A DNA stretch of 59,394 nt from Burkholderiales bacterium (GTDB lineage Bacteria; Pseudomonadota; Gammaproteobacteria; Burkholderiales; Ga0077523), in contig JAIESW010000018.1 in the NCBI GenBank assembly GCA_019745565.1, positions 1 through 59,394 of the forward strand. Direction: 5' to 3'. The notes beneath the pieces are model-generated. The model worked only from the letters and a program-made list of their open reading frames with translations. It had not been told where the DNA came from and did no database searches. The position numbers and the translations under genes are program-made. Shown here in pieces: positions 1 through 8,877 of this stretch. Position 1 is the stretch's first letter; each line of letters starts with the position of its first letter.

Positions 1-3
1 GGC

Positions 4-25
4 TAACCTGCCGTCGGGCAGGTTA
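4..25. terminator. Hairpin downstream of the MFS gene
   Basis: A perfect 9-bp stem (TAACCTGCC / GGCAGGTTA) with a 4-nt loop lies about 90 nt past the stop codon of the leftward MFS gene. A second hairpin, CCGTCAC / GTGACGG, lies at 68-87. Neither has a clear T-run, so these are only candidate transcript ends or mRNA-stabilising structures. Confidence 0.3.
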
Positions 26-114
26 AGCGCAGCGGCCGGAATCACAAGCCGAGGAATCTCGCGAAGTCCGTCACGGTGGAGTGACGGCGAGCGGAGTTCT
101 CGAAGCGCCGTTCG

Positions 115-1317
115 CTAGCGCTTGCTCTTCGGCAAAAAAGCCGCCACCACTCCGAGCAACGGCAGGTACGCAATCCCCTTGTAGACGAACTCGATACTCG
201 TCCGATCCGCAAGCACACCCAGCACCGCGGCGCCAAGGCCACCCATGCCGAACGCGAAGCCGAAGAACAAGCCGGACACCATGCCCACCTTGCCCGGCAT
301 GAGTTCCTGCGCGTAGACGAGGATCGCCGAGAAGGCTGACGACAGGATGAGGCCGATCACGATGGTCAGCGTCGTGGTCCAGAACAGGTTCGCGTAGGGC
401 AGCACCAGCGCGAAAGGTGCGACGCCGAGAATCGAAGCCCAGATGACCGGCTTGCGGCCGACACGGTCCCCGATGGGGCCGCCCGCAACCGTTCCCACGG
501 CGGATGCGAAGAGGAAGACGAACAGGTGCACCTGCGCGCTCTGCACCGACAGCCCGAACTTCTCCATCAGGTAGAAGGTGTAGAAACTGCCGAGGCCCGC
601 GACGTAGAAGTACTTGGAGAAGATCAGGACCATCAGCACGACGATGGCGCCCAGTACGACGTTGCGCGGGTGGGGCGCTTCGATCGCCTTGCGGACACGC
701 CCGGCCGCCGGCGCGATGTGGTGGGTGGCGTACCAGCGGCTCACCTGCAGCAGCAGGACGATGCCCAGCAAGGCTGCGAGCCCGAACCAGGCGACGCTGT
801 GTTGACCGAAGGGCACGACCACCGCCGCCGCGATGAGGGGCCCGATAGCGGTCCCGGTGTTGCCACCTACCTGGAACACCGACTGAGCGAGGCCATGCTG
901 CCCACCTGACGCCAACCGCGCGATGCGGGAGGACTCCGGATGAAAGATCGCCGATCCCGTCCCCACCAGCGCGGCGGCCAGCAGGATCGTGGCGAAGTCG
1001 GGCGCATAGGCGAGCAACAGCAGACCGCACAGCGTCGACGTCATGCCGAAGGGCAGCGAATAGGGCTTGGGGCTCCGGTCGGTGTACCACCCCACGAGCG
1101 GCTGCAGCAGTGACGCGGTCAATTGGTAGGTAAGCGTGATCAGGCCGATCTGCGCAAAACTGAGATGGAAGCCACCCTTCAGGATCGGATACATCGCGAG
1201 GATCAGCGACTGCATCATGTCGTTGATCAGATGCGACGTGCTGATCGCTCCCAGGATCCGGAAGGAAGTCTTGCCGTGCCCGGCGGGCAACGGTAACGCG
1301 GCGGACGAACTGGACAT
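115..1317 (-). CDS. MFS transporter, fosmidomycin-resistance (Fsr)-like
   Basis: A 400-residue protein with about twelve hydrophobic segments, the full length of a major facilitator superfamily antiporter. The N-terminal stretch HLINDMMQSLILAMYP and the following GLITLTYQLTASLLQP, together with GTGSAIFHPESSRIAR, match the Fsr family, whose E. coli member exports fosmidomycin by proton antiport in the inner membrane. The true substrate here is not shown by sequence. The gene stands alone on the minus strand, divergent from a secreted hydrolase across about 225 bp, and ends in a short hairpin region. The start at 1317 gives a short polar N-terminus before the first membrane segment. Confidence 0.88.
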   Translation of the reverse strand: MSSSSAALPLPAGHGKTSFRILGAISTSHLINDMMQSLILAMYPILKGGFHLSFAQIGLITLTYQLTASLLQPLVGWYTDRSPKPYSLPFGMTSTLCGLLLLAYAPDFATILLAAALVGTGSAIFHPESSRIARLASGGQHGLAQSVFQVGGNTGTAIGPLIAAAVVVPFGQHSVAWFGLAALLGIVLLLQVSRWYATHHIAPAAGRVRKAIEAPHPRNVVLGAIVVLMVLIFSKYFYVAGLGSFYTFYLMEKFGLSVQSAQVHLFVFLFASAVGTVAGGPIGDRVGRKPVIWASILGVAPFALVLPYANLFWTTTLTIVIGLILSSAFSAILVYAQELMPGKVGMVSGLFFGFAFGMGGLGAAVLGVLADRTSIEFVYKGIAYLPLLGVVAAFLPKSKR

Positions 1318-1440
1318 CTGGCGGGACTTCCGTGAGGGCTGCCGGGGATTTGTCCGCCGATTCTACGATGGTCCACGACGTCGCATCCGGTCGGCTTGCC
1401 GCGGCAACGACCCCGACGCTACCCGTCGGCCGCCGCGCAT

Positions 1441-1472
1441 CGGTAAGCGATCGGTAATGGGGCGGCCGGTAA
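1441..1472. repeat. Three CGGTAA direct repeats in a divergent promoter region
   Basis: CGGTAA occurs at 1441, 1452 and 1467. The first two lie within a longer ATCGGTAA and start 11 bp apart, about one helical turn. They sit about 70-100 bp upstream of the hydrolase start, between two divergent genes. This layout could be a direct-repeat operator, but no regulator is identified. Confidence 0.25.
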
Positions 1473-1542
1473 GTTCATCGGGCGTCGCGCCTGCTCATCT
1501 CTTTCGGGCTGGTTGCGAACGCCAAACCAAGGAGAAAACTCG

Positions 1543-2535
1543 ATGAACGCACGGATTCGATTCGTATGGGCAATGGTCGTGGCCGTCGTCGCGACCGTCA
1601 TACTCGGCACGACCCCGGTTCTGGCACAGAAGTACGAGCGCCGGGACGTGACCTTCAAGAGCCAGGGGCTCGATTGCGCGGCGTGGTACTACGTGCCGGC
1701 AGGCCTCAAGCCCGGCGAGAAACGCCCGGCCATCGTGATGGCGCACGGGTTCAGCGCGGTGAAGGAGATGTATCTCGACAACTACGCCTCCAAGTTCGCC
1801 GCGGCCGGTTTCGTGGTGCTGGTGTTCGACTATCGCTACTTCGGCGGCAGCGCCGGCGAACCGCGCAGCATGCTGCTGTGGCCGGAGCAGATCATGGACT
1901 ACCGTAACGCGATCACCTGGGCTGCGCTGCAACCGCAAGTGGACCCCCAGCGCATCGGCGTGTGGGGCACGTCATACAGCGGCGGACACGCGATGTACCT
2001 CGCCGCCTACGACAAGCGCATCAAGGCGGTGGTTGCGCAGGTGCCGGTGACGAACGTCTGGTCGACCTACATGGCGAGGTGGCCGGCGGAACAGCAGACG
2101 GGCTTCCTCGGCTGGCTCGCGCAGAACCGGGCGGACCGGGTCGCGACCGGCAAGATCAACGAGATCGCCGTCGCCGCGCCGGAGGGCAAGCCGTCGGTCT
2201 GGCCGCTGCAGGAATGGTACGACTCGTTCATGGATCTGAGCCGCGACGCGCCGAGCTGGCGCAACAGCATGCCCATCGAGTCGCTCGACACCCACATCAC
2301 CTATGAGCCCGTTACACCCATCGCGCGCATCTCCCCGACGCCACTGCTCATGGTGATCGCGAGCGACGACGTCATCACGCCCACGGCCGACGAGAAGGAA
2401 GCCTTCGAACGCGCCGGCGAGCCGAAGAAGCTCGTGGTGGTGCCGGGGCGCCATTTCGAGGCCTATCACGGCCCCAAGCACGATGCCTTCGTGCAACCGC
2501 AAGTGGCCTGGTTCAAGCAGTGGCTGATGCAGTGA
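1543..2535 (+). CDS. Secreted alpha/beta hydrolase (S15/dienelactone hydrolase-like)
   Basis: The ATG at 1543 is chosen because an AAGGAG ribosome site lies 8 nt upstream and the protein then begins with a signal peptide: basic MNARIR, a hydrophobic core and an Ala-X-Ala-like end near residue 28. The mature part is a complete alpha/beta hydrolase of 330 residues in all. The nucleophile motif is GTSYSG with Ser144, the GxSYxG form seen in S15-type peptidases and esterases. The acid is probably Asp275 or Asp276 in ASDDVITP, and the base is His304 in PGRHFEAYHG. MAHGFSAVKEMYLD supplies the oxyanion-hole region. The protein likely acts in the periplasm on an ester or amide, with unknown substrate. 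It is monocistronic and followed by a strong hairpin. Confidence 0.85.
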   Translation: MNARIRFVWAMVVAVVATVILGTTPVLAQKYERRDVTFKSQGLDCAAWYYVPAGLKPGEKRPAIVMAHGFSAVKEMYLDNYASKFAAAGFVVLVFDYRYFGGSAGEPRSMLLWPEQIMDYRNAITWAALQPQVDPQRIGVWGTSYSGGHAMYLAAYDKRIKAVVAQVPVTNVWSTYMARWPAEQQTGFLGWLAQNRADRVATGKINEIAVAAPEGKPSVWPLQEWYDSFMDLSRDAPSWRNSMPIESLDTHITYEPVTPIARISPTPLLMVIASDDVITPTADEKEAFERAGEPKKLVVVPGRHFEAYHGPKHDAFVQPQVAWFKQWLMQ

Positions 2536-2552
2536 CCACTGTGCGTTGACCG

Positions 2553-2583
2553 CTGACGGGACCGCTCCCAGCGGCCCTGTCAG
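2553..2583 (+). terminator. Hairpin after the hydrolase gene
   Basis: Fourteen-base arms 2553-2566 and 2570-2583 pair except for one mismatch and one G-T pair, around a CCC loop. It begins 17 nt after the hydrolase stop. There is no T-run. It also covers the end of the leftward MocR remnant, so it may serve convergent transcripts. Confidence 0.45.
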
Positions 2584-3052
2584 CGCATTGCCGCGGCAGC
2601 CAACTGGCCGAGAGCCCTGACCGCGGTGAGCGCCCGCGTGTCCGCCGGATGGCCATAGTCACGCGCACGAAGTTCGCAAATCGGCGGTCCACCGAGAACA
2701 GGTACCCCGGCGCCACAGTGCGGTCCTTCACCGAACCCGGCACCTGGAACACGAGCTCGCTGATCGCCACCGCGCTCGAACGCTTCTTCGGGGAGGAAGT
2801 GCGCGGCTCGTTTGCGTCGCGGGTGACGGTCGCGCTCACGTAGTAGCCGTAGCGCGGTCGTGCACGGATGAGCCCGCGCGCCTCCAGGAGGTAGTAGACT
2901 CCGAACACCGTGGACGGGCCGATCTTCCGGCTCATCCCGGCCTGCCGCACCGAGGGCAGGCGATCCCCGGGGCGCAGTGCGCCCCGCTCGATCAGACTGG
3001 CGATCTCGTCCGCGGACCGCTCGTGGCGCTTTTCCGGAGCGGACGGCCCCAA
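2580..3052 (-). pseudogene. Remnant of a MocR/PdxR-type GntR regulator (internal deletion plus frameshift)
   Basis: Reading leftward, the first part encodes a GntR winged helix (ADEIASLIERGALRPGDRLPSVR, then STVFGVYYLLEARGLIRARP and GYYVSA) and the linker VAISELVFQVPGSVKDR that normally leads into the aminotransferase-like domain of MocR proteins (about 480 residues). Here the linker runs straight into APGYLFSVDRRFANFVRV, which resembles the extreme C-terminus of that domain, so roughly 300 residues appear to be missing. A frameshift near 2650-2665 then moves the last part, GHPADTRALTAVRALGQL, into another frame ending at the stop at 2580. The start is unclear: TTG at 3050-3052 or a little upstream. 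It probably no longer binds PLP. Assigned by family resemblance; the deletion is inferred. Confidence 0.7.
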
Positions 3053-3162
3053 CTGATACGACTCTTGCCGGGCCCTTCTGAGCCTTTAGATTTGCCTTCG
3101 ACGTCGCCAGAGTACAGGTCGAGCGCCACCCCTCGGCGGCGCCGCCGTCGAAAGGAGTTCCC

Positions 3163-3351
3163 ATGAATCCGCTGCGCACCGTGAAGATGGTCGCCTGGAG
3201 TTTCTTCGGCATCCGCCGCAAGGCCGACTACGCGAACGACGTCGCGACCACGAAGCCGCTGCTGGTTATCGCGGTAGCCGTCGCGATGACCGCACTGCTG
3301 GTCGGCGTGCTGTCCACGGTGGCACGGCTGGCGGCTCATACGATCTCGTGA
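3163..3351 (+). CDS. DUF2970 small membrane protein
   Basis: A 62-residue protein with an AAAGGAG ribosome site just ahead of its ATG. MNPLRTVKMVAWSFFGIRRK followed by one hydrophobic segment (about residues 33-56) matches the DUF2970 family of small inner-membrane proteins common in beta- and gammaproteobacteria, often beside cytochrome genes. Its role is unknown. Its stop overlaps the GTG of the following cytochrome gene by four bases (GTGA), so the two are probably translated together, which suggests a link to cytochrome assembly or the electron-transfer complex. Confidence 0.75.
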   Translation: MNPLRTVKMVAWSFFGIRRKADYANDVATTKPLLVIAVAVAMTALLVGVLSTVARLAAHTIS

Positions 3352-4034
3352 GAGTCGCGCTCGCAGCGCTGATCGCGCTCGCCATCGGCCCGGGCACACT
3401 CGCCGCGGAGCCATCCGATGCGATGTCCAAGCGCGTCGCCGCCTGTACAGCGTGTCACGGCAAGGAAGGCCGCGCGACCAACGACGGCTACTTTCCGCGC
3501 ATCGCCGGGAAGCCCGCGGGCTATCTCTACAACCAGCTCGTCAATTTCCGGGAAGGCCGGCGCAGCTACGCGCCAATGACCTACCTCATCGACAACCTGT
3601 CGGATGCCTACCTGCTGGAGATCGCACGGCACTTCGCGAGCCTGGAGCTGCCGTACCCGCCTCCACAGACCAAGACCGCAGCGCCGGAACTGCTCGAGCG
3701 CGGCCGGAAGCTTGCCCTGCACGGCGACGAAGCCCGCGAGATCCCCGCCTGTGTCCAATGCCACGGCAAGGCGCTCACCGGCATGCAGCCCTCGGTCCCG
3801 GGTTTGCTCGGCCTGCCGCGCGACTACGTGAACGGCCAACTCGGTGCCTGGAAGACTCAGCAGCGCCGAGCGGTGGCGCCGGACTGCATGGCCACCATCG
3901 CGGGGCGCCTGAATGCCGCCGACGTCGAAGCGATCTCCGCCTGGCTGTCGGCGCAGCCCGTGCCTGTCCCTGCAAACCCCGCGCCGATGACGAGCGCGAA
4001 ACTGCCGCTGCCCTGCGGCAGCGTGCCGCGATGA
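3348..4034 (+). CDS. Diheme cytochrome c, periplasmic
   Basis: Starts at GTG 3348, coupled to the DUF2970 gene by a GTGA overlap. Residues 1-20 form a signal peptide ending in LAA. Two c-type haem sites are present, C33-TA-C36-H37 and C135-VQ-C138-H139, so this is a two-domain cytochrome of 228 residues resembling the c4 family (PRIAGKPAGYLYNQLVNFREG is typical of c4-like electron carriers). Met ligands are plausible in MTYL and in MQPS. It should carry electrons in the periplasm. Its stop overlaps the next cytochrome's ATG (ATGA), placing it in a three-gene operon with the triheme protein. Confidence 0.88.
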   Translation: MRVALAALIALAIGPGTLAAEPSDAMSKRVAACTACHGKEGRATNDGYFPRIAGKPAGYLYNQLVNFREGRRSYAPMTYLIDNLSDAYLLEIARHFASLELPYPPPQTKTAAPELLERGRKLALHGDEAREIPACVQCHGKALTGMQPSVPGLLGLPRDYVNGQLGAWKTQQRRAVAPDCMATIAGRLNAADVEAISAWLSAQPVPVPANPAPMTSAKLPLPCGSVPR

Positions 4035-5308
4035 GCGCGCCGATTCGGCTTGCGCTGCTGGCCGTCGTTGCGATCGTCGGACTGGCGATCGCGCGACTGG
4101 CCGTCGAGTTCCGGGCAAACGAGCTCGAGTCCGCAACGCCCTTCGCACCTACACCGCAGCAGATCGAGCGCGGCGAGTATCTCGCCCGCGCCGGCAACTG
4201 CGCGGGATGTCACACGGCACGCGGCGCCGCTGCCTATGCGGGTGGCCGCGGCATCGAGACGCCGTTCGGCACCGTGTACGCAAGCAATCTCACCCCCGAT
4301 CCCGACACCGGCATCGGCCGCTGGACACCCGCGCACTTCTGGCGCGCGCTGCACGAAGGGCGCTCGCGCGACGGCCATCTGCTGTATCCCGCCTTCCCCT
4401 ACCCGAACTACACGCTGGTCACGCGCGAGGACTCCGACGCCATCTACGCGTACCTCCGGACCTTGCCCGCAGTGGCCACCGCCAATCGCCCGCATGCGTT
4501 GCGCTTCCCGTATGACAGCCAATGGTCGCTTGCCGCTTGGCGCGTGCTGTTCTTCGATCGCGGCACCTACGCTGCCGAGGCAAACCAGTCCGCCGAGTGG
4601 AACCGCGGGGCCTATCTGGTTCGCGGTCTCGGTCACTGCAGCGCCTGCCACGGCGAACGCAACATCTTCGGTGCGACCGACGAGCCGCTGGCCCTGAGCG
4701 GCGGCGTCATCCCCATGGCGGACTGGTATGCGCCGTCACTCGCTTCACCCAACGAAGCCGGCGTCGCGACCTGGGAAGTCAACGACGTCGTGGCATTGCT
4801 GCGCACGGGGTCCACACCGCACGCATCGACGACCGGGCCGATGGCGGAGGTCGTCTATCGCAGCCTGCAACATCTATCCGAACCCGATCTGCAGGCGATC
4901 GCGATCTACCTGAAATCGTTACCCCAGGCACCAGTCCGCAGGCAGACGTCCGTTGTGAACATGGACTCCGCGGTCTTCAAGCGCGGGGCGGAGGTCTACG
5001 AGAAGTACTGCGCCGACTGCCACGGCAAAGACGGCAAGGGCACGCCCGGTTCCTGGCCTGCGCTGGCCGGCAACCGAGCCGTCACCATGGACTCGGTCGC
5101 CAACCCGATCCGCCTGGTCCTGAGCGGCGGTTATCCGCCGGCGACAGCGGGCAATCCGCGCCCCTACGGCATGCCGCCGTTCGCGCAGACGTTGAACGAC
5201 GCGGACGTCGCGGCAGTGCTGACGTACGTCCGCGCCTCATGGGGCAATACAGCCCCCGAGGTGCGGTCCTTCGAGGTCACGAAACACCGGCACGGCCGGA
5301 CGAACTGA
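4031..5308 (+). CDS. Triheme cytochrome c, alcohol/gluconate dehydrogenase cytochrome-subunit type
   Basis: ATG 4031 overlaps the preceding stop, giving a 425-residue protein with an N-terminal hydrophobic anchor or signal (residues 6-24). Three haem sites are visible: C57-AG-C60-H61, C203-SA-C206-H207 and C327-AD-C330-H331. TPFGTVYASNLTPDPDTGIG, FWRALHEG and AFPYPNYT are hallmarks of the cytochrome c subunit of membrane-bound alcohol, gluconate and sorbitol dehydrogenases, which passes electrons to ubiquinone or a terminal oxidase. No flavin or PQQ dehydrogenase gene lies next to it, so its catalytic partner must be encoded elsewhere or be the neighbouring diheme protein. Confidence 0.88.
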   Translation: MSAPIRLALLAVVAIVGLAIARLAVEFRANELESATPFAPTPQQIERGEYLARAGNCAGCHTARGAAAYAGGRGIETPFGTVYASNLTPDPDTGIGRWTPAHFWRALHEGRSRDGHLLYPAFPYPNYTLVTREDSDAIYAYLRTLPAVATANRPHALRFPYDSQWSLAAWRVLFFDRGTYAAEANQSAEWNRGAYLVRGLGHCSACHGERNIFGATDEPLALSGGVIPMADWYAPSLASPNEAGVATWEVNDVVALLRTGSTPHASTTGPMAEVVYRSLQHLSEPDLQAIAIYLKSLPQAPVRRQTSVVNMDSAVFKRGAEVYEKYCADCHGKDGKGTPGSWPALAGNRAVTMDSVANPIRLVLSGGYPPATAGNPRPYGMPPFAQTLNDADVAAVLTYVRASWGNTAPEVRSFEVTKHRHGRTN

Positions 5309-5375
5309 GCGCAAGCCGCGCGATTGCCTCTATCCTTGCGATGACGCCGTCCATCTCACCGCCAGGAGCCCGCCC

Positions 5376-5660
5376 ATGACGCTTGCCGCCCGCCCTACTC
5401 TCCAGATCGACAATGAGCGCGTGCGCGTCACCGAGTGGCGCTTCGCGCCCGGCGCGGCAACGGGCTGGCACCGCCACGAGATGGATTACGTGGTCGTGCC
5501 GATGCTGGACGGCAAGCTGCGGCTGGTGGAACCGGAGGGGACCCGCGAAGTGGACCTCAAGGCCGGCGTGCCGTACACGCGCAAGGCCGGCGTCGAACAC
5601 GACGTGATCAACGCGAACGCTTACGAGTACGCCTTCATCGAGGTGGAACTCAAGGATTGA
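5376..5660 (+). CDS. Single-domain cupin protein
   Basis: A 94-residue protein with a CAGGAG ribosome site 7 nt before the ATG. The cupin motif 1 region reads GWHRHEMDYVVVPMLDG, giving two His and a Glu as likely metal ligands, and motif 2 includes AGVEHDVINAN with another His. The rest is beta-strand rich. Small cupins of this type bind a divalent metal and act as isomerases, dioxygenases or sensors, and no substrate can be assigned. It starts 67 nt after the cytochrome operon on the same strand and may be co-transcribed. The 147 nt after it show nothing recognisable. Confidence 0.75.
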   Translation: MTLAARPTLQIDNERVRVTEWRFAPGAATGWHRHEMDYVVVPMLDGKLRLVEPEGTREVDLKAGVPYTRKAGVEHDVINANAYEYAFIEVELKD

Positions 5661-5807
5661 GCCGTGCCGCCCCGAGCGGACTGGCCGCCTGGCGGAGACG
5701 CCGGAGGCGTATCGGGGGCCTCTCCCCTCACACACCGCCTCGAGATGCATCGATGGGCTGTGCGTCCCAGCTGCGCTGGACGCGGCCCCGCTACGGCCAG
5801 TGACATC

Positions 5808-6062
5808 TCAGTCCTCGACGTGCGCGTGCTTGATGAAATAGTCCGGCAGAACCTTGGGGGCCGGGTAGATGCGGACGTACTTGATGTTCGCGAAGGGTAT
5901 CGCCATCACGCCACCGTCCGCCTCGACCATGAACATGGGCTTGTCGAGCGCCATGTCGAGCCGGACCGGCACCGTTTCGTCGCTCTTCACCTGCTTCGGA
6001 AACGACAGCTTCATGGTCGAGCCGTCCATGAAGTAAATCACCATGTGGCGATCGTCTTCCAT
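5808..6062 (-). CDS. Conserved small hypothetical protein
   Basis: The ATG at 6062 is preferred because GGGAGGG lies just upstream; an in-frame upstream extension lacks a ribosome site. The 84-residue product is soluble, with no signal or membrane segment: MVIYFMDGSTMKLSFPKQ, then a beta-rich middle MFMVEADGGVMAIPFANIKYVRIYP and a charged tail. The short strands and the DGS turn suggest a small beta-barrel or SH3-like fold, which is inference. I do not recognise a named family. It stands alone, divergent from the secreted-protein/phosphoketolase pair across about 120 bp. Confidence 0.6.
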   Translation of the reverse strand: MEDDRHMVIYFMDGSTMKLSFPKQVKSDETVPVRLDMALDKPMFMVEADGGVMAIPFANIKYVRIYPAPKVLPDYFIKHAHVED

Positions 6063-6185
6063 TGCACCCTCCCATCGAATTGGCAGGCGCAGTGTATGAC
6101 AACCGCGCGACATCCCGCGGCGTGATTCCGGTCGCCGAAGGGCGCATCATTGCGGTTCGCACGCACGTTCCGGGAAAGCAAGGTC

Positions 6186-6437
6186 ATGAAGCGTCTCCCG
6201 TTGCTGTCGCTCGCCGCCGGGTTCACGGTGTTGTCACAGGGCAGCATCGCCGCACCTGTGACGGCGCCGGCCACCTACATCGGTGACCTCTCCTTTCAGG
6301 ATGCCGACACCCTGCGAATGCGCGCTCGCCAGGGCAACGAGACCGCCGCGGCGCAGAATCTCGATCTCGAGCGCGATGAAAGCGCCGAACCCCTCCTCGC
6401 CCGGTTCGATGCGCTCGGCAAGGGCGCACCCAAGTAA
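6186..6437 (+). CDS. Small secreted protein of unknown function upstream of phosphoketolase
   Basis: The ATG at 6186 gives an 83-residue protein that begins with a good signal peptide (MKRLPLLSLAAGFTVL, cleavage likely after SIAA near residue 23). The mature part of about 60 residues is polar and mostly helical (DADTLRMRARQGNETAAAQ) with no cysteine and no known domain. Only 9 nt separate its stop from the phosphoketolase ATG, whose ribosome site lies right after this stop, so the two are almost surely one transcript. A periplasmic peptide paired with a cytoplasmic carbon enzyme is unexpected and has no obvious explanation. Confidence 0.6.
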   Translation: MKRLPLLSLAAGFTVLSQGSIAAPVTAPATYIGDLSFQDADTLRMRARQGNETAAAQNLDLERDESAEPLLARFDALGKGAPK

Positions 6438-6446
6438 GGAGGTCCC

Positions 6447-8855
6447 ATGGACCAGCAGCTCAGCGCCTATGGCCCGGCCCGCAGTACGGTCCGCGGACAA
6501 CCGCTAACCGCCCATGGCCTGCGCCAGATGCATGCGTTCTGGCGCGCCTGCAACTACCTCGCGCTGGGCATGATCTATCTGCGCGACAACCCGCTGCTGC
6601 GCGCTCCGCTCGAACCGGCCCACATCAAGAATCGACTGCTCGGCCACTGGGGTGCCAGCCCGGCACTGTCGTTCGTCTACACGCACCTGAACCGTGTCAT
6701 CCGCGCCAACGATCTCGACATGATCTTCATGGCGGGACCCGGTCACGGTGCGCCCGGCGTGCTCGCGCCGGTGTACCTGGAAGGCACCTATTCGGAGGTG
6801 TATCCCGACAAGGGTCTCGACCTCGACGGCCTGCAGCGCTTCTTCCACCAGTTCTCCTTCCCGGGCGGCATCGGCAGCCATTGCACGCCCGAGACGCCCG
6901 GTTCGATCCACGAGGGCGGCGAACTGGGCTACGTGCTTTCGCACGCGTGCGGCGCTGCGTTCGACAACCCCGAACTGATCGTCGCCGCCGTGGTGGGCGA
7001 CGGCGAAGCGGAAACCGGGCCGCTCGCCACCTCGTGGCATATCTCCAAGTTCCTCAACCCAGTGCGCGACGGTGCGGTGCTGCCGATCCTCAACCTCAAC
7101 GGATACAAGATCAACAACCCGACGCTGCTCGCGCGCATCTCGCACGAGGAGCTGGACGCTCTGATGCGCGGCTACGGCTGGACGCCGAAGTTCGTCGAAG
7201 GGTCGGACCCCGACACCATGCATCAGGCGATGGCGGCGACCCTGGACGAGTGCGTGGCGGAGATCCGGGCAGCACGCGATGAAGCCCGTGCGTCCGGCAA
7301 GCCGGAGCGCGTTCGTTGGCCGATGATCGTGCTGCGCACGCCGAAGGGGTGGACGGCACCGAAGGAGATCGGCGGTCATCGCGTCGAAGGCTTCTGGCGA
7401 GCGCACCAGGTGCCCATCGCCGACGTGAAATCCAATCCCGCGCACCTGAAGTTGCTGGAGCAATGGATGCGCAGTTACGGGCCCGACGAATTGTTCGACG
7501 ACGCCGGCACTCCCATGGCGGACTTGCAGGCGCTCGCACCGGAAGGCCACCGGCGCATGGGCGCGAATCCGCACGCCAACGGCGGCCTGCTGCGGAAGAC
7601 GCTGCGGCTGCCGGACTTCCGGTCCTACGCGATTGCCCTCGACAATCCGGGGCGCGATCGCACCGGCAACACTCGCCCGCTGGGGGAGTATCTGCGCGAC
7701 ATCATGCGCACCAACCCGACGAACTTCCGCGTGTTCTCGCCCGACGAGAACACGTCGAACAAGCTGGACGCGATCTACGAGGTGAGCCGCAAGTTCTGGA
7801 TCGCCGAGCGCTTTCCCGAGGATGCCGACGGGACGCAGATCGAACCCGACGGGCGGGTGATCGAGATGCTCTCAGAGCACACGCTCGAAGGCATGCTCGA
7901 AGGGTACCTCCTCACGGGGCGGCACGGTTTCCTGTCGAGCTACGAAGCGTTCGTGCACGTGATCGACTCCATGTTCAATCAGCACGCCAAGTGGCTGGAC
8001 ATCTGCAACCACATCACCTGGCGCGAGGAGATCGCCTCGCTCAACCTGCTGGTGACCTCTACCGTGTGGCGACAGGATCACAACGGCTTCAGCCACCAGG
8101 ACCCGGGGTTCATCGACGTGGTCGTGAACAAGAGCCCGTCGGTCACGCGCATCTACCTGCCGCCCGATGCGAACTGCCTGCTGGTCATCGCCGCGCGCTG
8201 TCTCGAGAGCCACAACCTCGTCAACGTCATCGTCTCGGACAAGCAAAGCCACCTCCAGTACCTCTCGAAGGAGGACGCCATCGTCCACTGCGAGAAGGGT
8301 ATCGGCATCTGGGACTGGGCCAGCAACGACGATGGGAGCGAGCCGGACCTGGTGATGGCCTGCGCGGGCGACATCCCGACGCTGGAAGCTCTGGCGGCCA
8401 CCGCCATGCTGCGCGAGGCTTTCCCCGATTTGAAGATCCGCTTCGTGAACGTGGTGGACCTCTTCAAAATGCAGCCACCCGGCGAGCATCCGCACGGGCT
8501 GCCGGATCGCGACTTCGACAGCCTGTTCACCATCGACCGGCCGGTCATCTTCAACTTCCACGGCTATCCGTGGTTGATCCACCGCCTCGCGTACCGCCGC
8601 ACCAACCACGACAACCTGCACGTGCGCGGCTACAAGGAGAAGGGCAACATCAACACGCCCCTGGAACTGGCCATCGAGAACCAGATCGATCGCTTCAGCC
8701 TGGCGATCGACGCGATCGATCGCGTGGAGAAGCTAAGGGTGGCTGGTGCTCACGCGAAGGAGCGCTTCCGCAACCAGCAGATCGAATGCCGGCGGCATGC
8801 GCACGAGCATGGGATCGATGCGCCGGAGGTCGTGGATTGGGTGTGGCCGTACTGA
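6447..8855 (+). CDS. xfp: Xylulose-5-phosphate/fructose-6-phosphate phosphoketolase
   Basis: An 802-residue protein, the usual length for the thiamine-diphosphate-dependent phosphoketolases that split xylulose-5-phosphate (and often fructose-6-phosphate) with phosphate into acetyl phosphate and an aldose phosphate in the cytoplasm. The family signatures [20 protein letters not shown] and GDGEAETGP (residues 184-192, cofactor binding) are present, as are the N-terminal [19 protein letters not shown] and the C-terminal [19 protein letters not shown] lies at a good distance from the ATG. No acetate kinase or phosphotransacetylase gene lies nearby, so the fate of acetyl phosphate is not shown. 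The only coupled neighbour is the small secreted protein just upstream. Confidence 0.96.
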   Translation: MDQQLSAYGPARSTVRGQPLTAHGLRQMHAFWRACNYLALGMIYLRDNPLLRAPLEPAHIKNRLLGHWGASPALSFVYTHLNRVIRANDLDMIFMAGPGHGAPGVLAPVYLEGTYSEVYPDKGLDLDGLQRFFHQFSFPGGIGSHCTPETPGSIHEGGELGYVLSHACGAAFDNPELIVAAVVGDGEAETGPLATSWHISKFLNPVRDGAVLPILNLNGYKINNPTLLARISHEELDALMRGYGWTPKFVEGSDPDTMHQAMAATLDECVAEIRAARDEARASGKPERVRWPMIVLRTPKGWTAPKEIGGHRVEGFWRAHQVPIADVKSNPAHLKLLEQWMRSYGPDELFDDAGTPMADLQALAPEGHRRMGANPHANGGLLRKTLRLPDFRSYAIALDNPGRDRTGNTRPLGEYLRDIMRTNPTNFRVFSPDENTSNKLDAIYEVSRKFWIAERFPEDADGTQIEPDGRVIEMLSEHTLEGMLEGYLLTGRHGFLSSYEAFVHVIDSMFNQHAKWLDICNHITWREEIASLNLLVTSTVWRQDHNGFSHQDPGFIDVVVNKSPSVTRIYLPPDANCLLVIAARCLESHNLVNVIVSDKQSHLQYLSKEDAIVHCEKGIGIWDWASNDDGSEPDLVMACAGDIPTLEALAATAMLREAFPDLKIRFVNVVDLFKMQPPGEHPHGLPDRDFDSLFTIDRPVIFNFHGYPWLIHRLAYRRTNHDNLHVRGYKEKGNINTPLELAIENQIDRFSLAIDAIDRVEKLRVAGAHAKERFRNQQIECRRHAHEHGIDAPEVVDWVWPY

Positions 8856-8877
8856 TCTCGCCGGAAAGGGCGGGTCG

